A stretch of 28,356 nucleotides of DNA from the NCBI GenBank assembly GCA_008330645.1, contig VLTN01000118.1, positions 1-28,356 on the forward strand, read 5' to 3'. The position numbers and the translations under genes are program-made. The DNA comes from Cafeteria roenbergensis. Taxonomy: Eukaryota; Sar; Bigyra; Bicosoecida; Cafeteriaceae. Within the stretch, counting starts at the first letter, position 1. Every line of letters begins with the position of its first letter. This document shows positions 18,316 to 28,356 of the stretch, piece after piece. The notes under the pieces are model-generated. The model was not told the origin of the DNA, made no database searches, and saw nothing but the letters and a program-made list of their open reading frames with translations.

Positions 18316-21300
18316 ATGAGCAGCTCAGTGCCAACGCTCCCTTCAGCGCCTTGCGCTGCAGGGGCCGACTCTGGCCGAGAGAACCGGCGCGCCTCGGGCC
18401 GGGCTCGCCGCTCCGCAAGTCAGCGGGCATTGAGCACGCAGTCCCCGGACGCCCGGGAGTCTGCACACCCGCCGTCCGCGCTGGCCGGCTTGTTGCAACA
18501 AGCGCGGTCGTTATGTCGAGACTACATGGCTGCTGGGGTCGCCCTGGCGGAGTCGGCCTCGGCGGCTTCGGCAACCACTTCCAGAGCTCTGCGCGCTCTG
18601 CGCAGCAACGAACCGCTCGCAGGCGCCCCAGCTGGCGAGCTGCTCGCCGTGGCGACAGTAATGGTTCGGGCTGCATCGGCTATGTCCAAAGATGTGGGAA
18701 ACGGGCCCCGCCAGGTGCTCGGAAACAAACTGCTCGCAAAAGCGCTCAAGCTCCGAGGCTGCGTTGCCGTGGCGTTCCAGCAACTGGACACCGCGGCTCG
18801 AGACTTTGAGCAGTGTGGAGAGTTGTGCGCAACGCTGCTGGGAGACTCGCACGTTGCCGTTGCCGACCTCGTGAGTCTTTTGCGCCCGTGCTTGTCAGCG
18901 AGGCGGCACGGGGCAATCGTGCCAGCAACACTCTGCCACTTTGGCTTCAGCGCGATGGGTCGGCGCCAGCCCGCCCTGTTGCGCTGGCTTGTCCCAAGGC
19001 CCTCCCATGCTCGACTTTTCCTCCCGCTGTCGCTCGTGACCGCAGCTTGTCAACCTTGCCAGAGTCAGGTCGCAGCAAAGGAAGCACGCGGAATCTGGCC
19101 TGGCGCTTGACAGAGCCCTTGCAATCCTGCGCGGCGCCCACGGACCTGACAGCCAGGTGGTCCGCGACTTGACCCAGATGCGCTCTTTGGAGGAGCGGCG
19201 GTTCTCCCAAGGGCACTACCTTGCCTGCTACGAGGCGGGCATGCGCCTGCGCCGCACCGGCGACCAGCACCAGGCCACGTCGCTGTTCCTCCGTTGCCTC
19301 TCCGTCCATCCTGGAGATAGCCAGGCGTCGCTAATGGCGGCGTCTTGCCTCGCTGCGGTGGGTGCCGACGGTGCGGCAGTGGAGCGCCTCCGCGTTGCCC
19401 TGCGAGGCGACCCGCTCGGGATTGCGCAGCTAGTTGCCGGAGACGACGCCCTATGCCGACTCTTAAGGAGATCGCGCCCGGCAAGGCTGGCGGTCAGGGC
19501 TGCCGCGACCCGAGGATCGGGTGGGCTTCCTTCGCCAGCCGTGCAGGCCGGGTGGGGCGACGACAAGGTCAGCCCCGCCGCGGCGATCCTCGCCGCCCGC
19601 GCGGCCGCAGCCTCCCAGGCCATGCCAACCAGGTCCCACCCAAGCAGCAGCGGCAAGTGGGGAGGGACAGGCCAGGCTGGCCCCACGAATCTCGGCGAGG
19701 CACTGGTGCCGCCATCCTTGCCGGGCCCCGCAACTTCCAGCGCGGCGGCGTTGCCTGCAGGCGCAGCGGGCGAGAACGCGGCTTCTCCATCAGGCCTTCA
19801 CGCGCCAGACCTTGCGCAGCCTGCCGGCTGGGCGCTGCAGTCCGCATCGACGAGCTCGGCACCGGGAGCGGGGCTGGTCCGCCCGTCCTCCTCATCGGCA
19901 TCGCCACTCTCCGCCTCCTCAGCCTCGCCGTCCTCGCCTGCGGCGTCGTGTGAGGATGTGTCCCACCCTTCGAGTGATGCCAGCGGGCAACGGTTCGTCT
20001 CGGCAGCTCGCGCCACCGACGACGCCGGTCAGGAAACTGGCCTTGCATCTCGCAGCCAGCTGCTCGGGGCTCCCCTCCTCGGAGCAGTCGACGGAAGACC
20101 CAGGGGGGCAGCCGCGAGCCCAACAGGCCCCCAATCGCCTGTTATGGGCGGTCGTCGCGGTGGGGACGGCAGCGGTTTCACACCCACTCCGTCAAGCGAG
20201 CAATTCCTGAGACGGAATTCGTCGAGCGGGGAGGCGGCCGGTGCAGAAGCTGGTCGATCGGGTTGCTTCGACACTGACCATGGGGGCGACGGCGCCGCGA
20301 GCGATTCGGACGTTGCCCAGCTGTTGTCCGAACGAAATCCAGACGGCGACGGCGACGGCGACGGAGACGGGGATACGGAGGAGTCGTCGCGGGCAGGGCG
20401 CGCGTCGGTCACGTGCGTTCAGGGGTGGCCGGTGGCTTTTCCCCCCCCCGCCGGCGTGGCCACGGCGTCGCCCATCCAAATCGTGGCTCGCGGGTCCAGC
20501 TCTGGCAGCAGGAGCGGGAGTGTGGGAAGCTCAGAGGCAAGCGGCACCCCTTCCGGCGGGGGCGTTGCAGCAGCACCGGCGAGCCGAGCTTGCGCCCCGT
20601 CAGGCAGGGCGTCAAGCTTGTCCGCGGACCCTCCCTCTGGGACCCAGCGCCAGCATCTCCAGCAGCGTCCAGGGCCGGGGCGGCCTTCAGGCTCTGCCGA
20701 GCACGGGACGCCTCGGCCGGGCAGCGGGGGGCAGGGCGCGCCGCGCGCAGGCGTGAACACTGGCGATCGCCAGAGGCGCAAGGTCGCCGCCTTTCCCGTT
20801 CGCCCGGTGGCAACAAGGGCACGGGTGGCGTCGGTGTCTGCTCTGGCCGCTGCTGCGTCCGCTGGGCTGCCCTCGTCGTCTGCCACAAGCGCTGAGCGCA
20901 GCAGCGTTGCCGGAAGCGACCCACTCCAGACCCGTCCCTCACCTGCGCGCGGGGGGAGCGGCAGGTCTGCGAGCACGTTTGACGGCCCGGGCGCATCCCC
21001 AGGAGGCCCGAGCGGCGACCAGCCCGCCGCAAGCGCCTCCTGCCAGCCCCGGCTGCCACCCAAGGGTAGCCCTGGGAGGAGGCTCCGGGCGCTCTCTGAG
21101 TCTGTGTTCGCGTCCATGGGCTCCTCCCGCTGTGCTGGCGATTCCGGAGTGCCAGCTTTCCCCTCGGGGCCAGTGGGCGGCCAAGGCTTTGCAGCCTGCG
21201 ACTTGGGCCATAGGTCCGTCCGCCTGTTGACGGGCCATCGCGCCAGCGGGGAGCAGCAGCCGGGCGCGGCGCCAGCATCCAGCGGCCCGCACGCTGCCCA

Positions 21301-22465
21301 CGGGCTGCAAGTGGCGCCCTCACCAGGATTGGCGACGCTCGGCGCAGCGCTTGACAATGCCCCGCATGAGTCGAGCGGCGCAGCTGGGGGTCGGGCGCCC
21401 AAGCGGCCCCGGGCCGATTTTGCTAGCAGCGAGCCCAAGCCTGCCAGCGAAACCCATGGGGGTGAACACAAGGCATGGTCAGGCTCTCCTGCTGGCGCCG
21501 GAGGCGGCTCCGCTGCTGAGGCGTTGTCCACGCCGGCAAAACGCACACGACGGGCAGTGGAAGCGAGCCCGGTCAGGGACCAGCTGACCGGGTGCTGGCA
21601 GTCGCACGATGGCGAGTTCGCATCTCCCGGTGGACTTCAGCGGGGCCTTGGATCGCCGCACTGCGGCAGTTTGCCGGCTGGAGCAGCGGTGCCGCCGCTG
21701 CAAGCTGACCAGTCGCAAACAGCCGGCCCAGCCCTCGGCATTCGCACAGCAGGCGGCCGTGCCCGGATGCAGCGCAGGCGCGCGCTATCTGCTGGCGCAC
21801 TCCTCAACGCCCCAGTGAGGCTCAGGTTCGACGCTGCAGAAGCCTCCACCAGCGATTCCAGCTCGAGCGTCGAGGGCGGCCAGAGCGGTCGCCCAGCAGT
21901 GACCGGCCAGCGCGAGACTTGCGACGCGTCCGACAGAGCGTCTCCTACCGGCAACGACCCTACTGTGGTGGCCCTCAGGGCAGAGTTGGAGGCACAGCGT
22001 CGCACCAGCGAGGCGCTGCTGCAGCAGCTGCACGCGCAAGTCGGTGTGAACTTGCAGCTGCAGATGTCCATGCAGCTCCAAGCACAGGTCGCCATGGCGG
22101 TGCAGGCACAGGCGCAGGCGCAGGCGCAGGCCATTGCAGAGGCTCAGGCGCGCGCAGAGGCCCAAGCGCTGGCCCAGGCAGCCGCATGCCTGCCCGAAGC
22201 CGCGTCGTCTTCCTCCTCCTGGTCCTCGTCCTCCTCGGCAGCGGCAGCGGTGGCGTCGACAGCAGCGGCCACAGTCGCGACATCGTCGTCACCTTCGTCG
22301 CTTGCGGTGCCTGTGACGGGCGTTGCTGCGGCCGGCTCTGCCCCTCAGCACAGCTCGCCAGGCGGCGAGGCACACTCCGCCCGCCCATTCCTGTCGCCGC
22401 TGGACAGTCTGGTGATGGCGGTGGAGGCGATCTCGAGCCAGCAAGGTGCAAGGGCGAGTGTGTAA
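18316..22465 (+). CDS. TPR-repeat protein with long low-complexity tail and Gln/Ala-rich coiled coil
   Basis: Two exons, 18316-18870 and 19046-22465, joined in phase 0 across a 175-nt intron (GTGAGT...CGCAG), give about 1324 residues. TPR-like helical pairs run from about residue 135 to 330. One pair is formed only after splicing: exon 1 ends LGDSHVAVADL and exon 2 begins LVNLARVRSQQRKH, resembling kinesin-light-chain-type TPRs. After residue 340 the protein is Ser/Ala/Gly/Pro-rich with few recognisable features, including a DG repeat near 20342-20374 and basic patches (KRPR, KRTRR) that could be nuclear localisation signals. Near the C-terminus (21964-22190) an amphipathic stretch leads into Gln-Ala repeats, likely a coiled coil. 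TPR domains bind partner proteins; the partner here is unknown. It ends in TAA at 22463-22465, inside a 26-bp tandem duplication. The gene family was not recognised. Confidence 0.7.
20342..20374 (+). repeat. GACGGC hexanucleotide tract coding Asp-Gly repeats
   Basis: Five-and-a-half GAC-GGN units in frame encode DGDGDGDGDGD in the low-complexity part of the TPR protein. A length-variable coding microsatellite is likely. Confidence 0.8.
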
Positions 22466-22511
22466 CGTAGGCGCCTGTGTGTGATGTGTAACGTAGGCGC
22501 CTGTGTGTGAT
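22460..22511 (+). repeat. Two tandem copies of a 26-bp unit spanning the TPR gene stop codon
   Basis: The unit beginning GTGTAACGTAGGCGCC is present at 22460-22485 and again at 22486-22511 with no mismatch. The stop TAA of the TPR gene lies in the first copy. The second copy starts the 3' UTR. Confidence 0.85.
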
Positions 22512-22637
22512 GCCGAGTGGTGCCAGGCGCATTGGGTTCTGTCAGAGGTCAGCCGCGCGGACCCGGTTGAGCGGCGAGCTTCCCGCAGCCCACTCACTCG
22601 CGCAAACCAAGCCCCAGCTTCACTGCGCGTGCGCCCC

Positions 22638-23176
22638 TCACGACTTGATGTCCAGGAGCTCGACGTCGAACTTGAGCGTGGCGCCGCCGGGGATCTTGGC
22701 GCCAGCGCCTGAGGCTCCGTAGCCCTTGCCCGACGGGATGGTGAGGATGCGGCGCTCGCCCACGCACATGTTCTGCAGACCTTGGTCCCAGCCCTGGATG
22801 ACCTCACCGCGGCCAAGGGTGAACTCGAAGGGGGAGGCCCGGTCGCGGGAGGAATCAAACTTGGAGCCGTCCGCATAGAGCGTGCCAGTGTAGTGCATGC
22901 TCAGCCTGTCGCCGTCCTTGGCGCGGCGGTCGCACTTCTCGGGGCGGACTTTGACGCCAATGCGAAGGGGGGCATCCTGCAAGCGCATGCGAGGCCGGGG
23001 GCGACGGACGGCGGGCGGGGCGCACACTCTTGAGACCATGGCAGGCCTCGCTGGCCGCGCGGCAAAGCGACAACCGACTGGGCAGCAGGTCTCACCGCAG
23101 GGAGATCCTCCCTTGCGGCAGCAAGGGACGCCCACAGCGCGGCGCACAGCGCAAGGAGCACGGAGAAGCGTGCCAT
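22638..23176 (-). CDS. FKBP2: FKBP-type peptidyl-prolyl isomerase, secreted/ER (FKBP2-like)
   Basis: Exon 1 (23176-23096) encodes a signal peptide with a hydrophobic core ([17 protein letters not shown]). A 119-nt intron (GTGAGA...TTGCAG) joins in phase 0 to exon 2 (22976-22638). The mature domain has the FKBP fold landmarks: HYTG, FDSS, GxVIxGWDQGL, IPxxxGYG and IPGGATLxFxVELL. Together these form the isomerase and FK506-binding pocket. Two Cys (PEKC and NMC) match the conserved pair of ER FKBP2 proteins. Total 139 residues, versus about 142 for human FKBP2. It would assist folding of proline-containing proteins in the secretory pathway. The C-terminus is DIKS, with no KDEL-type retrieval signal, so it may leave the ER. 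Translating through the intron in the exon 2 frame would give a false longer N-terminus without a signal peptide. Confidence 0.93.
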
Positions 23177-23438
23177 GATTGGAGTGCCGCTGCTCGCCGC
23201 CCAACGTGGCACTCGCCCTTTGGTCAATCGTTGCCAGAGCAATGCTTGCCCTCGCAAAGATGTGCCGTGCTCCCCGCGCGCGATTGGACTCGCGACAAGA
23301 GACGCTCGGCCCTGGCGTGCAAGCACGTGGGGAGCAGCGATGGGGCATGTGTGAGAATGTGGGCGCGCATGCGAGCGGGCGAGAGAGAGCGTCGAGAGTG
23401 GCGCGCGGAAACAGAGCTCACTCGGCGGCAGCGCCTGC
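23177..23438 (-). promoter_or_regulatory. Spacer between VPS18 stop and FKBP2 start
   Basis: About 260 bp in a head-to-tail minus-strand pair. It must contain the VPS18 3' UTR and the FKBP2 promoter/5' UTR. No specific motif was recognised. Confidence 0.4.
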
Positions 23439-26400
23439 TCACACGGCCCAGTCCAAGCCCTCAAAGTAGCCATCCAGGTCAAACTCGTCCCCGGTCGTCC
23501 GCTTGGACATTGCTGCCATGCTGCTGGCATCGGCCCCGCGTGTAGCTCCCCGAAAGAGTCTTGAGGCGGCGGCTGCAGCAGCGCCGACGCCCCCTCCGGT
23601 GGTGGTTGCCGACTTGCCCGCGGCAGCATCCGCGTGCGTGCGGGCAAGCGATGCCCACAGGGACGGCCCCCCGATGCGGTACGCATCGAGTGGCTTGGCC
23701 ACAGACGAGATCATCGCCTCGCCGGTGAGCGGGTCCTCGGCTGCAACGATGGCGTCGAGCCGCTCCACCAGCTGCGCGAGGTGCCGCGCGGCCGCACCGG
23801 CCCGCTGAATGCCCAGGGAGGCGTCCTGGCCAGCCCTGTCGCCGTCCATGGCGGCTTTGCGCCGCTCTTGCGCCGCCCGGGCGGCCTCTGCGTCAGCCTC
23901 CGCCCGAGCGGACACAATGTCGCCCAGCAGCTTGTCAAAGCTGGCCCTGGCAACGGGGCCCATTCCGCGCCGCACCTCGGCCACCAGGCAGTCCCTGTGG
24001 AAGGCGTTGCCCGTGGCGAATACGTAGAACTCCCTCGCGGCCACGGCACTGCCGCACAGTAGGCATGCCTGCCCTGGGCGCACCTCGACGGTGCGAGAGC
24101 GAAGAGCCGTCGTCTGCGCTCGGATCTGCTCTGCCAGCCGTGTGAAGGCGTCCATGTCGGCCTTGAGCCGGTCCACATCCGCGGAGGAGCGCTTCAGCTC
24201 CGCAACGAGCTCCTTCTTGAACGCGCTGATGAGGGTGCCGTCCGGAAGGAGCGGGAGGATGTCGTCGATGGCCAGCACCTCCCCGGCAGCGGCTGATCCG
24301 CCCGCCGCCCCCGCGTCCTCGTCGTCCGAGTCGATGTCCAGCGTGTCCTGCGGCCTGAGAGAAGGGTCGTTTTGCCTCTTGCAGGATGAGCATTGCGGGC
24401 GTGAGCGGAGGACGCCTCTGCCGCCGCAGCCTCCGCGACTCGCAGCCACAGCGAGCGCACCAGCTCCCGATGCTCGCGGCGGGAGAGATTCCTCAGGGGG
24501 GCAGCCCCTGCAGTGCCGGATGGACCGCCCAGCCCGGCGGGCACTCCCCCCTCCACCGATGCCGTGCGCCCAGCCCCCTCTCCGGGCATGGGCCGATCCC
24601 CCACCCGGAACACGGACGAGTGCTTCATGACTTGAACGCGGCGCACGATAGCCTTGGCAGACGCCACGTCGAAGCTGAGCGCTGCGTTGACCGCCTCGGG
24701 CCACATGCCCAGAGCGCGAAGAGCTCTGCCGCTGCTCGGCGACAATGTGCCCTGGTGCACTGGCGGAGAGCGTGGCTGCGACCCACGGGGCGCGGCAACG
24801 GGGGACACCGGGAGGGGTTAGGTGGGGGATGGGCGCGAAGCGCAACAGCAAATGGTGTTGCGCCGGGTGACACCGGAGGTCGCTGCACCCGCAGAGCACT
24901 GCGATAGACCCCCCACCCCCCCACACACACACACCCACCTTCCCTCCCTCAGCATTGGCAACTCTGCAGCAACTCACATGATGTCGACGGCAGACTCTCC
25001 TGCTGCCTGGTAGAGGGCAACAGCGCGCTGCACCAGCATGGCGAGGTTGTCCGCGTCGGGGCCCGCTTCCGCGGCGGCCAGAGCGGCGCGGCGGCAGGCG
25101 ACCGAGGCCGCTTGCAGGCCCTGGTCGCCTCGTCCTTGACTGTAGTGGCGCGGCGGTGGGCGTCTGCGGGCAGCCGCAGAAGCTGCCGACGCATCGGCCG
25201 CGGTGGCGGCGTCGGCGCCAGACTGCGTGGCCGATGCCGCCTCGGCGCTCGCCTTGCTGGCGGCCAGGGCAGTCTCGTCCGCGTCCCTTCTGGCCGCGTG
25301 CACCGCCGCAGCGGCACCGCCCAGCCTGCGGGCGGCGGCGAGGAGCTTGGCGTGGGCCGCCTCCGCGGCAGAGCCGTCGCCGTGGACGGCATCCCCCGCC
25401 GCAACAGCCGCCTCCACGGCGGCATCGGCCATCACCTTGAGCGTCGTCTCCGCCTTGACGGCAAGCGCCCACGATGCGGCGGTGCTGCTTGCTGGAGACA
25501 TCCTTGCCTAGAGGTCCGTAGATGCCGCTCACGGCTGAGTCGAGCGCGATGACGGCAGCCGCCGCCGCGGCCTCCCTCGCTTGAGAGGCGCACCTCCGCA
25601 CCAGCCACTCGAGGGTCATGGTGACGACCGCCTTGCTCGCCGGCCGGCCGCTGCCTCGTCGTCGTCCCCGCTGAGCAGTGGCGGCCATGCCTCCCACGGT
25701 CGGCTCCGGAATCTCCTCCAAACAGAGCTGCGCGGCGCGGAGCTCGTGCGGAGTCAAGGGCGGGAACGAGCGGCGCTTGCCGCGGTGAGCAGCAGCTCTG
25801 CCCGCGCGGGAGCAGTGAGCGAGACGGCGGCGGCGATGGCTGCACGAGCGGCAGCGGCTTCGGCTTGGCGCCGAGCCGCAGCGGCGGCGTCGGTCGTTGC
25901 CCTCGAGGCTGCGGCCGACTCGCCGCTGGCATCGTCGTTCTCGTCCTCCTCCTCGCCCCCGCCCCGCCCGGCGCCAGCGCCCAGCGCGTCGTGCTCCAGG
26001 CCCGCCACGGCGCGCACGCCTCCCGCCGCCTCCTCCGCCTCCGCCGCGGCCCTCTGCGCGTCAAACGCCGCGCCCGCCACCTCCTGCAGGGCGGAGAGCA
26101 TGTCGTCGGCACGCAGCCCCTCGCTGTCCTCCCACAGGTCCAGCAGCGGGCCCGGCACTCGCCGAGCGAGCGTGGGCGCCACCGGGCGAGAGTAGCCCGC
26201 GCCGCCGCGGGGGCATGTCCTCCGACTCGAGCACGTCGACAGCCTCCTTCCACGCGCCTCGCTGCAGGCAGTGCGATACCAGACGGTCCCACGACTGGGG
26301 CGTGTTGATCTCCCTGCAGAGTTTGGTCGAAGAGCCGCTCCCGGCCGTGGGCCAGCACCAGCGAGAGCGCCGTGGGCGCGTGCATCCACTCCGCGTACCC

Positions 26401-28173
26401 GTCGATGTGGGCGGCGGCAGCCGCCTCCGCGGCGCCTTCCGTGAGCGGCTCCCCCCTCTCGTCCCAGGGGGGCTCCACTCCCTCGTCGGCCATGGCGGCT
26501 GCCTCGTCAGCTGCTGCCAGGTGCAGCTCCAGCAGCCACGTGCTGAGCACAGTCCGCTGAATCGCAACGCCGTCGTCAGCCCCGCCAGCGTCCCCGCCGC
26601 CTGCGCCCTCCGCCTCGGTGCGGTCCAGCACCTCCGTGGCGTAGCGGATCAGAGCCCTCGTCGCGCCCTCCGCCGCGAACCGGAGCACAACGCTCTCGAA
26701 CGGCCTTGACGTCCGGGCCAGCGTCTGGGGCCGCCTCCTCCGCGCAGCCCTTGTCGATCAGCCATGTCTGCCCAGCTGGCCAGTGACCACGCGCGCTGGT
26801 CGGCTGACCGGCTCTCAGCGGCGGCCTGCGCGAACAGCTCCCTCGCCGCCGCTGGGTCCGGCTCTGCCCTGGCAGCCGGACCAGGCCCTTCCACTCGTCG
26901 CGGGGCTTCGTCGAGCACCAACACTCTCACGAGCTTCTTCGGCGCTGTGCGCGAAAAATGCCGACGCGGCGCGCCTCCAGCTGGGCCCTGTCTGGGCCAC
27001 GACCCGGGGCGGCGCGGGCATCGCCGAGTCCTGCACGACATGCGACGAGGGCGGCGCTCGCCAGCGCGGCCTCGGGGCGGGGAGCGGAGCGAGCGCGGAG
27101 CCGAACCCAAACCCCTCCGGACGCCGAGTGGCGGCGGCTGCTGCCGCGAGGTTCCCGCGCACCTCGAACACCCAGTCAACGGGGGCGCGGGTGGCGCCGT
27201 TGATGCGCCACGATGGACGGCTTGAACACCACGAAAGACATGGAGCGGCGTAAGCCGCCAGGCCGAGGGCGCGCGACGCGGCGGCACGGGCAGCGGTCCG
27301 AATGTCGTCAGCAGAGCTTGCGGCGGTGGCGGCTGCGGCGGCGCCAGACGCGCCGCTGGCAGAGCTAGCGGTCAAAGCGGAGCCGCGGCGGCCCCGAAGG
27401 AGCCGGGGGGGGCGGCGCCGATGGGCCGGGCGCTGCCGCGGACGAAGCCGCTGACCCCTTTGCGTCTGCGGCGATTATCCCCCGCCAGGGATGCCGGCCA
27501 GCGGGCGGCAGAAGCGATGGCGGGTCCCAGGACCAGGAAGGATTTGCGACTGGGCGCAACTTGAAGACCCGCCTCCGGGGGCGGGCGACGGCGACATCGC
27601 CAATCATGACGCCGTCCGCGCAGAGCAGAGCAAAGGAAAGCACCGCAGAGCCGGACCGGCCCCCGGCGGAGGAGGAGGAGGAGGAGGCCGACGAATGCGC
27701 CACGCGCAGCGACGGCGGGGCGGCTGGCCGTGGGGCACGCGAGGCTGGTTGTGGAGCATGGGCCGGCGACGGATTGCCGCTCGTACCGATGTGCCGCGGT
27801 ACTGCCACAAGAGTGTGGTCTGCGGGCTCTGCCGGCGATGAGGAAGAGGAACCTCCGCCGCTGCCCCCGCGGCCCCGGGGGCCGACCTCCGCCGACGAGG
27901 CGGAATGAGGCCCTCTGCGGCCAGAGACGCGCCCGACCCTGACACGAAATGGCCACGGGCGTCGCGGAATGTCGACCGCGGCCTCGCTCGAGAGCCCCGG
28001 CCAGACTGCGCGCGGAGGGAGCGACCCTGCGTCCGTCACAACGGGCCTGCCCGAGGAGCCGAGCTCCGAGATCTCGGTGCCCTGCCGCTGCTCGTGAGCA
28101 GGACGGCGTGGGACACCTGGCGGGAGCGGGAGGGCTCGGCGGGGACCACCCAGGCCACGGCCGTGACCTCCTC
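23439..28173 (-). CDS. VPS18: VPS18 (Pep3/deep orange), HOPS/CORVET core subunit, N-terminus outside window, frame breaks
   Basis: Vps18 is a shared core subunit of the HOPS and CORVET tethering complexes, acting at endosomes and lysosomes/vacuoles. Visible order: beta-propeller part from 28173 (EEVTAVAWV after a CTCGCAG acceptor), then alpha-solenoid blocks alignable with animal VPS18. These include RPFESVVLRFAAEG and VLSTWLLELHL (26700-26510), SWDRLVSHCLQRGAWKEAV (near 26270), RPVAPTLARRVPGPLLDLW (near 26160), TLEWLVRRC (near 25610), and ALRALGMWPEAVNAAL (near 24710). The C-terminal part has ILPLLPDGTLISAFKKEL, a coiled coil and a RING-like domain (24072-23720), ending in TGA at 23439. One clear intron is 24977-24726 (GTGAGTT...GGCAG). 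Single-base frame switches occur near 28095, 26315, 26205, 25760 and 25500. Another lies at 24440-24350, where a 92-nt intron with a weak donor is an alternative. Ala-rich insertions enlarge the solenoid. The RING lacks one zinc site. Confidence 0.85.
24908..24940. repeat. Poly-C / CA microsatellite in VPS18 intron
   Basis: A run of C followed by (CA) repeats on the plus strand, inside the 252-nt intron 24977-24726 of VPS18. On the transcribed strand it reads as G- and GT-rich sequence near the donor side. Confidence 0.75.
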
Positions 28174-28260
28174 CTGCGAGACGGGGTGTTGGGGCATCGG
28201 GCAACGGGCGGAGGGACGAAGGAGGGGGGGGGGGGGCAGGGGCAAGAAGGGGTCAGCGTC
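28174..28260 (-). other. Probable VPS18 intron end with a 13-base C tract (G13 on plus, 28224-28236)
   Basis: On the minus strand a long C-rich tract is followed by CTCGCAG and then by codons matching the VPS18 propeller, so this looks like a polypyrimidine tract and 3' splice site. The donor and upstream exon could not be placed. The homopolymer is also a likely sequencing weak spot. Confidence 0.55.
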
Positions 28261-28356
28261 GGAGAGAGTGGCCACGCGGGGGCCCGGTGGGGTGGGCGGC
28301 GGGCAAACGCCGGGCTGCGTGTTGCAGAGTGCTGCCTGGTTGCCGAGGCGCTGTGC

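Noticed and set aside
23177-23348. N-terminal extension of FKBP2 in the exon 2 frame
   Set aside because: That frame reads through the intron and 5' region without a signal peptide. The spliced model gives a proper signal sequence and normal family length.
25485-25532. Short intron in VPS18 starting at the GTGAGC at 25532
   Set aside because: The sequence across this donor (DSAVSGIYGPL) continues the solenoid similarity to VPS18, and the nearest acceptors give introns of only 41-48 nt, far below the others here.
1-28356. tRNA, rRNA, CRISPR array, integrated virophage or virus-like genes
   Set aside because: No cloverleaf-like tRNA, rRNA core sequence or spaced repeat array was recognised, and no capsid, ATPase or protein-primed polymerase motifs appear in any frame.

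Overview
This is a GC-rich window from a nuclear genome of a unicellular eukaryote. The evidence is spliced genes with GT-AG introns, eukaryote-only families (MCM8, an ER-type FKBP, the HOPS/CORVET subunit VPS18, a polycystin-like REJ/GPS membrane protein) and a tyrosine-recombinase retrotransposon. The mix of a Ngaro-type element, very high GC and compact genes with short introns would fit a heterotrophic stramenopile such as a Cafeteria-like bicosoecid, but that assignment is inference only.

Region 1 (14-5857, minus strand) is one complete Ngaro-type retrotransposon. It has split direct repeats in the order A1 - genes - B1 - A2 - B2. The two A copies (414 bp) and the two B copies (100 bp) look identical by eye, so the insertion is young. 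It carries a Gag-like ORF that starts two bases inside the A1 boundary, then reverse transcriptase, RNase H and tyrosine recombinase segments. The reading frame of the last three is interrupted many times.

Region 2 (5858-11353, plus) is the 3' part of a large polycystin-1-like gene: REJ-like ectodomain, GPS cleavage motif and several membrane segments. The retrotransposon lies in it, antisense. Removing the element and keeping one shared GC dinucleotide leaves the gene's frame open into the few bases of left flank that are visible.

Region 3 (11554-14881, minus) is an apparently intact MCM8 helicase gene of five or six exons. Region 4 (15103-18063, plus) starts about 220 bp away, divergently: a pogo/Tc1-like DDD transposase gene with an intron, no visible terminal inverted repeats, and one in-frame TGA just before its first catalytic aspartate. 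Region 5 (18316-22465, plus) is a two-exon TPR protein with a long low-complexity tail.

Region 6 (22638-23176, minus) is a two-exon secreted/ER FKBP2-type prolyl isomerase. Region 7 (23439 to the window end, minus) is VPS18, without its N-terminus. Its RING domain keeps one zinc site and has lost all four ligands of the other. VPS18 also shows several frame switches in very GC-rich DNA, which suggests residual indels in the assembly and affects how the broken frames of the retrotransposon should be read. All nine donor sites of the introns modelled here begin GTGAG.
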